From the NCBI RefSeq assembly GCF_001619985.1, contig NW_017264201.1:558001-622000 (forward strand): a stretch of DNA of 64,000 nucleotides, in the 5' to 3' direction. Every line of letters begins with the position of its first letter. Within the stretch, counting starts at the first letter, position 1. Source of the stretch: Xylona heveae TC161 (Eukaryota > Ascomycota > Xylonomycetes > Xylonales > Xylonaceae). Shown here in pieces: positions 24,175-36,300 of the stretch. Both the position numbers and the translations under genes were made by a program. Under the pieces are notes generated by a model, which saw only the letters and a program-made list of their open reading frames with translations, was not told the DNA's origin and searched no databases.

Positions 24175-25042
24175 GCGGCGGCATCACTACCCAAGGCCTC
24201 TTCTCTACATTCTGAATGCTTCTTGAACGACGGATCTAGGCTGGATAGCTCCGTGCGACGAGTGCTTCGCAATGCCATTTGCGCACGGAGACAGAATTCT
24301 CATCCCAGTCCAGGTCTACTGCGCCATTCCTCCGTTAGACACAAGCGGTACGCAGCAGTAATAGCAGCAGTAATAGCAGCAGTATCGACTCAGGCGCCGT
24401 CATTTCTGCTATCTATTATCAGCGGCCTGTTCGCCGATGCACTATATAGCAGCTAAAACAGACACGTGGATTGGAGAAGACTCCACGTCTTCCACATAAA
24501 GCCAATCCAGTTGCGCATCAACGCGGGCGACAGCCCATGCCTGACAGACTGGACGCTTGATATCCATCTATGCAATATCCAGAACAGAACGTGCTGGAAA
24601 TTTTATCTTACAGCAAAAACATAGCAAAGTCACATAGATTCCATAGGAGCAATAGAAGAACAAAACAAAACGTGACAATAATTAAGAATATATAATCCAC
24701 ATTAAGCCCAAGCTAAATTCAAATTTCAAACGGATAAGAGCGCCAAGACATACACCGACCCTACTTCTTGACCAAGATCATGCAATTGCATTTGAAAGGC
24801 GAACTGCGAATGCGTACACCTACACGTCTAATGCAGCGGGAATACACACAAACAATTACTCGTACAAGATTGTTACAAGCAAAAGTAGAAAAAAAGGGAA
24901 ATTGAAGAGCAGAGTAAGTAACGAAGCTACCAAAAGACACAATTCCCATCTAATAGACACGCACAAACGGGAGGGATATCACGAAGAAGGCTACAAGCTG
25001 GACAGAGTAAAGTACGAACGGAACACAGGACAACATAACCTC
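24175..25042. other. convergent intergenic region of rnh201 and pex16
   Basis: Two 3' ends meet here. The region is AT-rich from 24.55 kb on and contains only short frames. A small GCAGCAGTAATA tandem repeat is noted separately. Confidence 0.45.
24352..24386 (+). repeat. GCAGCAGTAATA 12-bp tandem repeat, about 3 units
   Basis: Two exact copies of GCAGCAGTAATA are followed by a partial third (GCAGCAGTATC), just beyond the rnh201 stop codon. It is probably a 3'-UTR minisatellite. Confidence 0.85.
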
Positions 25043-26522
25043 TTACAAAGTGGCAGTCGAAAAGTAGTAATTGTCCCAGAGATATTCGTAGTCGTCTAGG
25101 ACGCCACCGACGAGATCGAGTAAGGGTTTATTGCGCAATTTTGTGGTGACACTACTCAGCCATGACCTGGTTTTGAGCTTTTGGTTAGTCCTCTGTAAAT
25201 ACCACATCCCAGCTTCCGGGAGATTGACCCAATTGTAACTCGAAATGCCACACATCGATTAAGAAACAAAAGAGGAGAAAAAAGAAAGACATACTTTGTA
25301 ATATTCTCATAGAAGGCGCCTCGCATAAGCCACCATCCAAGCGCCCATCCGCGTTTTCGCAACTCCTCTCGCTCCAAGCCGGTCAAGCCGCGCAGACCGC
25401 CAGCCACGCGCTCTTGAAAGTCCTTCTTGGCCAACTGGCGTGAGCCATACTCGATAGCCACGCCAAGTAACCAAGGGCGCCAGCTCTTCTTGTCACCACT
25501 CCAGCGCTGCATGGCGAGCGCGTAAATGACAGGTCGAAGAATGTAAAGGACCTCTGCGAGTTGGCCTTGACCCGTCACGCGGTGCAAGAGAGCCTTCGGA
25601 GGCTTGATATCGTCTGCTGTGAGAACCTTGGAGAGGAGGTAGCTTGATAGGTCCGATGATTCGGGCAGACTTGGGAGTGATAAGCCCGTGCGTGGCATGG
25701 TCCAAGTCTGCGACTCCGGATTTGCAAAAGAATCGGGAGAAGCAGTATCTGGCGCAGATGTTTCGTGAGTAAAATCTGAGGAGGAGTCTGACTCTTCCAA
25801 GGTGCTGGGATCAACTTCTCGTTGCGGCAGAGGCGGAGACACAAGTGGTCGTGAGTTCGTCAGACGAAGGAGCAGCAGTCTGCACAATGCCTTGATCCCT
25901 TCGAGCAATACTATGACGCGCCAGCGTACTTTCTCGCCTTTTCGTTTCGCGGCCATTTCCCATAAAAGCTCGGTATACTGGACTATTTGAAGGAGAAGTG
26001 CGATGCGCTTATATGTAGAGGAGGTTCGCGTCCAGAAGCGGGTATATCTGTTATGAAGTGTAGGTTGTTGCGGTGGTGCGCGGGACCCAGGGCCGGATTG
26101 ACGAGTGGCCATGGCGCGAGAGAGGAGAGAGTCATGATAGAGCGAGAGAAGCTGAACGCCGCTATGCACTGTGATATTATGAGCATTTGTGAATTGTTTT
26201 GCGGAATTAGAAAGGAAGAGACACGAGAGAATTCGGACGTACCAGATTCAGATGCTATCTCTGCGTCGCGGAAACGGCCTGTAGCGACATCATAACGTCA
26301 GTCAATGATATTCATTTCTCAAGCTACATCGATACGTATGCAGCAGAGAATAGATGCTCAGAGTAGGAAATTAAACAAACCAGGAATGATATATGTCAGT
26401 GATCGTAGAGCAGACTCAATTTGCGACACGGCGCTCGCATTCTTGGTGATGAAGTCACCATACATGTGGACCCATTTAGGAGGCTGGCGGAGCACATCGG
26501 AAAGACCATCGCCGGCCTTCAT
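25043..26522 (-). CDS. pex16: peroxisomal membrane biogenesis protein Pex16
   Basis: Four exons (26522-26381, 26278-26243, 26168-25295, 25166-25043) give 391 residues. Pex16 recruits Pex3 and thereby membrane proteins to peroxisomes. The N-terminal KWVHMYGDFITKNASAVSQI and ESALRSLTYIIPGRFRDAE run into a 36-nt exon coding GRFRDAEIASES, then VHSGVQLLSLYHDSLLSRA. The middle holds LLQIVQYTELLWEMAAKRKG and the region LAEVLYILRPVIYALAMQRW; the end is PLLDLVGGVLDDYEYLWDNY followed by YFSTATL. The last intron has two in-frame acceptors: CCAG at 25167-25168, 17 bases after a perfect ACTAAC branch, which I prefer, and an earlier GAG that would add TNQKLKTR. A Ser/Thr/Asp-rich loop (about 160-210) is unstructured. 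Confidence 0.93.
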
Positions 26523-26971
26523 CGTGTCTTCAAAATACAATTGATCTAGCAACGGAGTTGAAGCCGGACGAAGATATCTGCGTATGGAGGAAGGGGAGCC
26601 GTCAATGACAAGCTGTAGTCGAACGGTATTCGCGGTAGCTACTGGCTGAGCTGGTGCGCGGTGGGCCGAGGTATATCGGCGCTTCTCGCTCCCGATCCCT
26701 TGGACGCTACAGGTAAGTCCGCTCGGTTCCCTGTCGTCAACATCCCTGCCATAAAGCACATAAAAATGCGATATGAAGTTATAAATCCAAATTATTCTAC
26801 CATCTACAGAAGAAATAATTTCTTGTCATTATTACATCTTTGCTTCGCTAGTACAGTAGATGAATCTCTGGAGAAATATGCACGCTAAATTGTCGCAATA
26901 TGGGTCCCATGGCTAAAACGCAAAAATGCTGTCAAGAGAGTTTGAAAAGAAAGATTTGGCCAACACATCAT
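26523..26971. other. spacer between sae2 3' end and pex16 start
   Basis: About 450 bases hold the pex16 promoter. No frame or motif beyond that is supported. Confidence 0.4.
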
Positions 26972-29589
26972 TTATGGCTCCTCATCTCTGAACATGAACC
27001 TGCCGCCAGGCCTCATGGCCTCCATATACCGCTCCTCAATTTTATCCCTCTCCAATCTTCTCGCTTTTTCGCGGTCCTGTTCCAACTCTTGAGTTGTAGG
27101 CATATCGGTTCTCCAAAATCCAGGAGGCGTCGCACGCCTCTCAAAGGGTTGTCTATGTTTCCCATGCTTATCGGCAAGAAGCTTCGCTTTTACCTGGACA
27201 AGAAGTTCCTGTCTTTCCTTCTGACCCATACGGTTCAAACGTACAGAGTCATTACCAAGATAGTCCTCGAGAAGAAGCTGCTCTTCATCAGCTGACATCG
27301 AATACCCTGCAATCTCGACAAGTTTGCGAAATTGATTGCCGCAACACTCTGGCTTTGTACATCCAGGTAAGCAACTTCGTTGCTCACGGTTGCGGATAGT
27401 CTCAGTAAATGCATATTCAAGTCCTTGATTGTTATTTGGGTTGATTTTGAAATGCTCAAGACCGAGACGATGAATCCCTCTGGACCTGAATGGCTCGTTG
27501 TCCGGATTATCCTGCTCCGCTATTCCAGCAGTTGCCACATTTCCAGAAGCTTGATTATCAAAAAGGCTTTCAGGTTGCCTTTTGGGCGTTCGCGTACTGC
27601 GAGAAGAGCGGGCATGTATTCCATTTTGCAACAACACTTTCTTTGACGGCGTTCGGTCGTCTAAAAGGTCTCCTAATCGTTGATATGTAAATGGTTTCAT
27701 GCCAGAAACGTTAAGCTTGTTAGAGTGTATTGAAGAGTTGTGTTTTTCAACCAAGCTTGGAGGTCGTTCTGGCGTCATGTTTTGCTCCCCATCCTCGGCC
27801 ATAACAGCCACACGCAAACTACTTGAACTTCCATCTTTTTTGCGCGACTTAGTACTATGCGTGTGATTCGGATTACTTGTCCTGGGTAGAGCTCGAATGT
27901 TTGCGCTTTTCTGTACCAGTGGCGAATCGAAGGACCGTTCTCTTCTCTGATTCTGTTGACTCTGTTGGAGTTGTGACGAGGTGGGTGGTTCACTTCTTGA
28001 TCGCAACCCGAGGTTTTCCTGGTCGATCGTAGCGTCAGGAGCTCGCGACCCCGTAAGGTTGTCGTAAAACTGGCCTTCATCTTGAAATAATTGTTTGCTG
28101 TCCAGCTGCTGAGAAGTGTAATCATTTTGCGTCGGCTCAATTTTGATTGCTCTTTGCAAGTCCTCTAAATTTGAAGCGCGTTGCATACCAAGATGATGCG
28201 GCACACGATTCCGTAAGCTTCGTGACGCTTGAGAAGATGGAAAAGACTTCCGAGGTTTCTTCGGCGTATTAATTTTCTGCCCAATCTCATCGAGGTCAAG
28301 GCTTTCCGGTTCGACCACGACAGGAAGTATATTATCAAGGTCGACAGGGCTACTGGATTCTTGCTCATGCTTTATCCTTTGCCTCTGGGGAGAAAATACC
28401 TCATCGGCTTGCCAGCAGTAGGTTGATATACTTCTATCTTTTTCGGTTTCTCTTTTCCGCTTGACTCTCCTCTCAGAGACAAAGACTGGCTCGTCGAATG
28501 ACAAATTAGAAGACGGCGGATTTATCTGGTTCGGAGGACACTTTGCATGTTCGTTCCCTCCGCTCTCAAGTGCTAAATCTTCCGCTGCTCCTTGAATCAA
28601 CCCTGCTCTTCGTTGGCCCATTCCTTCCACGTTTTTAGAAGACTTGGTTCCACTAATAGGTGCTTCTCGGTCGATGCCGTTTGATGAGAGCGATTGGCCA
28701 TACGGCCTTTTTGGCGCTTCGTCATGGAAAAAAGTTGATACACCGTAAGGACGAGACTGATTTCTGCCGTTTTCATCTTCGTAAAATGGGAGACCATCGA
28801 CTTCATTATGCATTTGGCGACCGGTACGAGGAGTACATTCCTTGCCTTCAATTGACTGGCTCCAGCCTTGTGGGTAATTCAGGTGGGAAATTTGTGGCAT
28901 CGGGGATTGATGAGGCGACAGGGGAAGAGGGATGTCGTCAACGGCAGGCGGTGGATTCAGCATAGGTCCTTGCATGGCGGTGCTTCCCGCTGGTGAGGGC
29001 TCAGAATTTCTGCCGACGGTACTGCGATTCCTCTTCTTGGCAGTATGCTCACTGTGCCATTTGGCGTATGCTTTCCACTGGTCTCTATTCTGCTTTTGCT
29101 CGTCCCAGTGGAACCGCAGAACCTTGTAAGCCTCAAATACCGTCGCGTACTTGCTCGATAGATGATTGTAATTTTCAGCCAATCTAGAGAGGTCCTTGCT
29201 AGCAGTACAAGAGCACTGTTCAGATGGCCTAGTCTCGGAACCAGCATGGCGAGTTTCACTTTGCTCACGTCCTGGAGGGTCCCTCAATGAGATGTCTTCC
29301 AATTGAGCCTCGAGTCGGCTGTTCTCATCACGAAGTCGTTTCACTTCCGGATTATTATATTTTAACATATGAACCTCGTTAAAGAGTTGCTTCTCATTCT
29401 CTTTTCCTGTTCGAGCAGCCTTGTCAGCCAAGTCTCGCTCTAAAGTTGAACGCTGAACGCTACAATACCGGGGAGATAGATTTTGTACTCACGAATTGTT
29501 ATTTCGTTTTGAAGCTCTGTCCATAGTTGATCAAATTTCTCCGTAAATGTATCAAAGAGAGAGGAACGATGTCTCTCAAATTTATCCAT
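26972..29589 (-). CDS. sae2: DNA end-resection factor Sae2/Ctp1/CtIP
   Basis: Two exons (29589-29493 and 29439-26972) give 854 residues; the 53-nt intron starts GTGAGT and ends TTTAG. Sae2/Ctp1/CtIP stimulates the Mre11-Rad50 nuclease to begin double-strand break resection. The N-terminus MDKFERHRSSLFDTFTEKFD continues into a coiled coil (about 40-95: ENEKQLFNEVHMLKYNNPEV, LRDENSRLEAQLEDI), the expected tetramerisation region. A long Ser/Pro/Gln-rich disordered middle follows. The diagnostic C-terminal domain reads CLPGCTKPECCGNQFRKLVE, then LLADKHGKHRQPFERRATPP and GFWRTDMPTTQE, containing the KHR/RHR DNA-binding motif and the PPGFW..PTTQ block. ATG 29589 is used; an upstream in-frame ATG at 29640 would add 17 residues. 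Confidence 0.92.
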
Positions 29590-29819
29590 TTCGTCATCCT
29601 CTTGCCATTCACATTGCTGTTTACTCTGTAACAAGATCATGAAGGACGGACGCGTCAAAGGTGGACGCGTAGGAGTAATGACGATCTTATCTGATAAGGG
29701 ACGAATCGAAGCGAAACCGCTCAAGATCCGATACGCAGCGGGTCAGTGTTATCGATATGCTCATAAGCTCCTAACTCCATGATTCAGCTCCTGTTCAGCA
29801 CCAGAATAACCTCATCGCT
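29590..29819. promoter_or_regulatory. divergent promoter of sae2 and the F-box gene with paired MCB motifs
   Basis: Only 230 bases separate the two start codons. Two perfect ACGCGT boxes, at 29650-29655 and 29665-29670, lie 15 bases apart in the same surroundings (GGACGCGT.A). Paired MluI cell-cycle boxes are the usual target of MBF, the G1/S transcription factor. This suggests S-phase expression of sae2, possibly shared with the F-box gene. Confidence 0.55.
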
Positions 29820-31513
29820 ATGCCGAAGCGTCCAAGAGAGGACGTTGATGACTTGTCTCGTCCAGCCAAACGATCGAGGTTCTCGTCTTTTGATAAGATC
29901 TCGCCCCTTAGTGATGAACTACTGCTTAGGATATTCTCGAATCTGCCTATCTCGACCTTAGCCCTCTGTCAAAGGTATGTCTATAATAACTTTGTAGGCA
30001 CGTTGCTAATGTGTTCTTAAGAATATCGCATAGATTCTATGACATTGCTGGAGATTCGCAGCTCTGGAAATCTGCGTACTATACTCGCTTCGTTCGCCCC
30101 AGAGCTTCGCGGATACCTGGCATTCGCGACCATGGGTCAACAGCTGGCAGCCTCCAGTATTCATCCAAGGTTTCTAGATGGCTTGACGACCATGAGCTAG
30201 TGAAAAGTGGCTCGCAAACAAATTGGAAGAGGCAGTATAAACTGCGGCATAATTGGTCACGGGGCAGCTGCGACGTTAGAGAAATCCAGGTTGCGGAACG
30301 ACCTTGCGCTCCGCCTCTGTTGGTTCGCCTCCATCAAGGCATCGTTTTTACAGTTGATCTTACATGTGGATTACGCGCGTGGACAGTGAAAGGAAATCAC
30401 AAGCTTCTGGCAATAGTGGCATTGAGGAGAGGTACGCCGGACGGTCCAGGCAACATTGCACCCACCTCCATGGGAGTGGATGTACAGGACTCTAATCCGG
30501 ATCTTGTCAATGTCGCCATTGGGTTTGAAGATGGCCAATTTTCCATTTATGCGCTTAAAAAGTCGGCTGGCAAATTCATCCATCGATTTTCTCATGCCCC
30601 TTCCTCAGCTGGCATGATATCTGCCATCGCTTTTGCCGCACCATATCTCCTTGCCATGACTGAGGGCCAACTGCTTTCGCTCTATAGATTCTCACTTGAC
30701 TCCGCTCAGCAACCGGAGTTGCGCATGGAGGCCCCGCATCTTCTTTGCTCTTTGCAGTCTCACACAGTTTGGCCTCCTCTGTCACTATCGCTTCGGCCTT
30801 CATCGCAAAATATCCTAGCCTCCATAGCTTACGCGCTGCCTACTTATCCCTCGGGCTGGTCTGTGGGTTTGCAGGAGCTACGGCTTACTCTTGATGGCGA
30901 AATCAAGGAATCTAGGATTGCTTCAGCAGTAGAGCAAGGATTCCAGTCGTTGTCCATGTCGTCGGCAGCGGCGAGTTTCTCGTCTACTTTGACAGACCAA
31001 ATGCCATCAAAGCCGACATCGCTTTCTTATTCCCACCCTTATCTCCTTGCGTCCCGTCCTGACAACACATTGACCTTATATTTGGTCACTTCGACAATGG
31101 ATTCTCTGTCCATTGGCTCTGGCACCCGGCTCTGGGGTCATACGTCATCAGTGTCTAGTGCCCACGTAGGCGGCCGAGGCAAAGCTGTCTCGGTCAGTTC
31201 GCGCGGGGATGACCTCCGCATCTGGGAGCTAGAGGGTGGGACGGCTTCTGCTTCAATGAGGCGACGACTGGCCACCGGTGAGATGAGCATCCGCATCAGA
31301 CCTGATACTGCCAATGGCATAGCTATTTCGGGAGAAACTCCTCTACGAGGCCAAACATATGCGCGCCAATTTGAGCTCAGGCATCTGGTGGGTTGTGGAG
31401 CAGAAGATGCTTACATGAGCCGAGGCTGGGTTGGATTTGACGATGAAAAGGTTGTTGTATTACAAGATCGCAGTCATGAAGGCCAAGCATTGGTAGTATA
31501 TGATTTCACCTAA
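29820..31513 (+). CDS. F-box protein with a WD40-like beta-propeller
   Basis: Two exons (29820-29974 and 30022-31513) encode 548 residues; the intron is only 47 nt. A basic patch PKRPREDVDDLSRPAKRSRF precedes the F-box (residues about 28-72: ISPLSDELLLRIFSNLPIST then LALCQRISHRFYDI), which would bind Skp1 in an SCF ubiquitin ligase. The remainder has repeated strand patterns, for example GIVFTVDLTCGLRAWTVKG, GFEDGQFSIYAL, and near the C-terminus LWGHTSSVSSAHVGGRGKAV followed by SRGDDLRIWELEGG, a clear WD40 repeat. A substrate-receptor role is inferred from this F-box plus propeller order. It is widely conserved in fungi but I know no established name. Confidence 0.88.
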
Positions 31514-32352
31514 GGTGGCCATCTTTCATATTTTGCGCATTTTTTGTCCTTTTTGTTTTTGTAAGTTCTATACCCTAGGGATACACGTGGGCGTTTAGAA
31601 GGGTTCTAGGACCAGGATCATTTAGCCGAAATACGAAAGGCTGGCAGGCTTCAAAGAACGACAACATATTAGGTTGGGAATGAGTGCAGTGAATACTACC
31701 TAATTGATATAGATGATTGGGGTCTGAATTTTGGTACGATAAAATTTCAGTGATGAATCCAATGGGGTGAATCCAAAAGAAAGATCAATATCATGTGGTG
31801 AAGAGGGAAGAATGAAGAATGAAGCTGAAGGCGGCCGCTTTTATTTGCCAAATTCCCCACAAAAGAGGTGGATCCCTCCATCTCTCTCTCGCGCTGGCTT
31901 ATCGATAAGACAACCTCACCAAATTTTTCCCTTTGCGCTGAATTTTTAATTGAGAGAATTGGAGAAGCGCAGCAGTGGGGAACTATTCTCTTGTTTAACG
32001 AGAAGGAAAAAGCGGTGCCTGGCAGATTTCCCAACCCTGCAACGTTAGCTCCCTCTGTAGCCGCGAAAAGTCAATCCCACATCCGATTCTGAATTCCTCG
32101 TCTTTTCTCACTCTTTCTCCATTCTTTTTCAAACAATCTCTTTCACTTCTCATCCGCCAATCCCTTTCTTCACATCGGTGTTGATTTTTGGCAGCAACAG
32201 AAAATAAAAGGTAGATGCACTCTTTTTCGCAAAATCTTCTTTCATGCCCTACTGTGGACTTGTTTTGTTACTGCTGAGCTTCTTCGACGAGCGAAATCTC
32301 AAGGCTGACATAATAAATTCCAGTCTTGCTTTAAACTTTTCAATCAGACGCA
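31514..32352. other. intergenic between the F-box gene and gis2
   Basis: The first 250 bases are 3' flank of the F-box gene. From about 32090 the sequence is strongly pyrimidine-rich up to the start codon at 32353, typical of the 5' leader of a highly expressed gene. No coding frame is supported. Confidence 0.45.
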
Positions 32353-33378
32353 ATGGAATTCGGAAACGCTGCGGCTCCTCGTGCCTGCTACACCTGTGAG
32401 TCTGATTTGATTTGCACTGTTGCGACAATTCTATAGTCAGAGACCGATAGCCTCAACTCTAATTTTCACATTCGCTACCTCAATCACCGCTGCACGCGTT
32501 TTTCACATGAGCATGTTCCAATTGCCTCACATTATCCCCCCGCCGTCTATGATAGCGTCAAAAAATTTCACAATGCTTATTCAATCTAGGTGGTGAGACT
32601 GGCCATCAGGCTCGGGAATGCCCTCAGGGCGGAAGCGCCGCTCCCCGCCGCACTACTTGGTAAGCCTCTCAATGGGATTCTTTCGGTATTTTCTGCTTGG
32701 ATGCTTTGCTCATTCATTCTTCTTTTTTAGCTACAACTGTGGTCGTAAGTTCAGGAAGGTCGTTTCTCGTCTTCTCCCTTTGCTAATTCCAATGCGCTGC
32801 GTATAGAGGAGGGCCACATGAGTAAGTTATCCAGGCAACTTGAATTGTAGCAATTGATGCTGATATTACTTCCCAGGCCGCGAGTGCACCAACCCTCAGA
32901 AGGAGAAGTCTTGCTACCGCTGCGGTAACACTGGTCACATCTCCCGCGAATGCCCTAGCCAGCCCCCAGCTGCTGGTGGATTCGACGCTCCTCGTGAGTG
33001 CTACAAGTGCGGACAGACTGGACACATTGCCCGCAACTGCGGCCAGGGTGGCTATGGTGGTGGTTACAACCAGGGCTACGGCGGCGGATACGGCGGCCGT
33101 GCTCAGACTTGCTACACCTGCGGTGGCTTCGGACACATGTCGAGGGACTGCACGCAGGGCCAGAAGTGCTACAACTGTAAGCAATGCTTCATGAGATGAT
33201 TCCCACTTCGTATTACTCTTTCACTTTCGTTGCGCTCCTTGACTGACGTTTTCTCTTCATCTCAGGCGGCGAGATTGGCCATGTAAGCCGTGACTGCCCT
33301 ACCGAGGCCTCATCTGAGCGTGTCTGCTACAAGTGCAAGCAGCCCGGTCACGTCCAGGCTGCGTGCCCTAACAACTAA
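32353..33378 (+). CDS. gis2: CCHC zinc-knuckle nucleic-acid-binding protein (CNBP/Gis2/Byr3)
   Basis: Six exons (32353-32395, 32590-32659, 32731-32744, 32807-32821, 32877-33176, 33266-33378) encode 184 residues. CNBP/Gis2 proteins bind single-stranded G-rich RNA and DNA and act in translation control. All seven Cys-x2-Cys-x4-His-x4-Cys knuckles are intact: CYTCGETGHQAREC, CYNCGQEGHMSREC, CYRCGNTGHISREC, CYKCGQTGHIARNC, CYTCGGFGHMSRDC, CYNCGEIGHVSRDC and CYKCKQPGHVQAAC. A Gly/Tyr-rich RGG-like linker (GQGGYGGGYNQGYGGGYGGR) lies between knuckles 4 and 5. Exons 3 and 4 are 14 and 15 nt. Frame is kept through every junction, and the knuckle pattern appears only if both micro-exons are used. Confidence 0.94.
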
Positions 33379-36300
33379 ATTCGTTGATGTCGGTGATGCG
33401 TTTGATGCTATGCCGGCGGGCAACGCCTGATGTCATTCTGCCGTCGTTTGGAGCTGGTGCTCCTCTGAGATATTGCTTCATATCCAGGACCCGGGTTACA
33501 GTGGAATTGGAGCATCAGCACAGTTCCTTTTTATATTCTTTCATATTTCTTGTATGAACTTTTATCTTTTCTTCCATTAAGGTGGCATGTCTTCGTCTTT
33601 TATTTTCCCTGCAACGTACCTCGGGCACATCCAACCATTGATCGTGGTTCACGGTTTGGGGCGTTTTCAGTCACTTGGGAAACTGGAAAGGAATCGGAAA
33701 AGAAAACAGCCAGGACAGGAACGAATTCAAAAGATCAAACCAACGTAGCCAATGATATTTCTATTAATTGTTTCAATTTGTGCGTTCCATCAGGCGTGCG
33801 ATTTAAGTGCAAGCTTTTGGAAAACCGGGGTTAATTTTGGCTGCTACTATCATGATTTACATGATTGGTGAATATCAACTCGATGATTGATTCGGAGATG
33901 GACCGCAGCATGTGGAGACCGTTCCTCGGTTCCAGCTACGCAGTAATCGAATCTCCCTCATCTCCTGGGCGTTTTTCCTTTTCAATTTTCCCTCCTTCAT
34001 TCGCTGAGAGTCGACTGAGCATCGACTTAGTGTTTATGCCTTGCAAGGCTTCGAGTAGATGAAGTATCGATCCATGCCCGCACAATACAAAAGCTATATC
34101 ACAGAATCACATGCATATTATCCGCATGAAGGATGCATGTCATCATACATCGTTCTTCATTTATATGAACTGGCCAGCGGGAAAAAGGGGATTTCTGGCC
34201 CTGCTACAACATGACCATGTATCTCCCATGTCATCGCGGTGTGGTGACCATATTCTCATCTTACCACCTGCATGGCGGGGCACATCCACCAGTACAGCCT
34301 TACCCCGCAAGAGATCGGGAAACGCAAACCGCGAACCTCTCCACTCTGATATCTTGACCTTGATGTGTGAATTGTTGTTGGCCCTAACTTGAAAATACCT
34401 CAAAGCTTAGCGCAGTCCAGCGCACTCTGACTAGCGGCGTGGAAGCAGGTAGAAGAGCGACCGGGAAGAAGGAGGAAGGAGAAGAAGATAAAGACGTGTC
34501 TCAAGTTTCGTATCTTAGAGAGCAATCGCAGACGCCAGTGGCGAATGGAAAAGATTGGGAATGTGTGATACTGACATCTAGATACACATTGGCCTTTGAA
34601 AAGCGGGGTCGCAGGAACCGCTCTCGCTCTACCGGCATTATATTAGACGACGATAAAGGCATTGGGATCAGGGAATCGACGGTGCGAGGGGCTGTGGATC
34701 TTGATTCTAGAGTGGAACCTCAGGTGGAGCGCTGAGAAGAGATTGGGCTCGGACGCTTGAGCTTGGACGCATCTTTTACTCCCATCATTCTTCTCTCTAT
34801 CGTGAAACTTCTAATTTTCCATAGACGAGAAAAATTGGAGGCGCCCGACTAGGAAAGGAGAGGCAATGAATCATTTCCCCCCAGACAGAGATTAAGTGAA
34901 GCTGATGGCTTATGTGTAATGTTGATGCGGCATTTTTGCGAGTGAAAGCAAAAAATCCTTAGCATTCTTCGCTCGAGATCACGAATAATGGATAAAAATT
35001 CGAAGCGACGCTCGACAGAGGCAACAACAAGACCGGTGTCGGGCTGTGGCAGCGATCATCGGTTTTTTAAGTCGTCGAATGCGTCAATGTCTCCAGCCTA
35101 ACAACTCGCAGTTCTAAGAGTTGCCGCGGGAGAAGACTGGGCCATGTCTAGACCAAACATCTGTATAATACAGAACGCCAATCTCAGCGAACCCGGTCGG
35201 TCAATATCGAGAGCAATTGATGCAGCACACGACAAAAGCTTCGGAGGCCGAGGACTCCTTGTCTGCTATGACGCGTTTTGCGTACCAGAGAGACGAAGAG
35301 CCCCTCACAGGCCAACGCTATCTAGGCTGATTTTCCAAAATCAATCCTTTTAGCAGATGCAGAAGCGGACTTGGATCTGCCGACCTTTCTTTGTCTCGTC
35401 ATCTCATCTTCTTTTCCTTCTTTATTCATAATAATAAAGCACGCCATTTGAGAGCGCTGCGGGCGGATCTTTTTCGGCCCTCGCGGCGGGGCCCGTGAAG
35501 GTTATGGCTTGCGGGGCGCTCCATCTCACCCGTTTGTCAACTTGGACGAGGGTGAGGGGTTCATCAGATGGGTCGGGGCCCAGCATCGGGCACTGTCGTA
35601 TTCACCGTAAGATGAACGAACCAAGAATTCTACTTCCATCACAGTAGTCCACTTATGAGAGAGTGACTGGCTAACTCCGCGTAGCCTTCCATGGAACGAT
35701 AGGGGATTGGCCGGGCGTGGCTGTGACATCTTGGTTATAATTTTACCTGTAGTATACTGCAGCGGCTGGCGAGTCACAATGGCGCGTCGAGGTACTTCTA
35801 CTTGGCATGTAATAACGCCAATCAACTACTTCGCCGCACTTCAGCTTCAGCCTGGTCGATATATCATGCAGGGTCCTGCAACACGGGAAACACACATAAT
35901 GACTCGCCATTGACCAATGACATAACAGCAGCAGAGGTAGCAACACATTCCCTTCCTTTTCATGAACACGGCTCCTAGGTGCTCTAGACTCACTGACCTC
36001 TTCAGAATCCGCTCATAGCCCTTAGGTCCGAGCGTCTAATAACTATTGCTATGGCCGTATCAGAGTCAGAATCGAACTACGACCAAATGCACCCTTTTGC
36101 GGCACCTAAGTGATTGTTTGCCGCAGTGTAAACTGCACGCGCCCTCAAATGGTTAAGAGGCTTCAATGTTAGTACTGCTTGGTGACTGATCGAATACGTC
36201 TTTCTTAAGTGCTCATTGAATCCCTGCCATTCATTCGGAGGGATTCTGACTAGCGCATTGTGCCATAGATAGGCTAGGGTGAGCGACGCTTACCCCACTG

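Noticed and set aside
31750-31830. C-box/D-box-like pair (GTGATGA and CTGA) suggesting a snoRNA
   Set aside because: No terminal stem flanks the boxes, and no C'/D' pair or guide context is visible.
36060-36090. B-box-like sequence (tRNA) on the minus strand
   Set aside because: The T-stem pairs at only two or three of five positions, and no A box or acceptor stem is found at the right distance.
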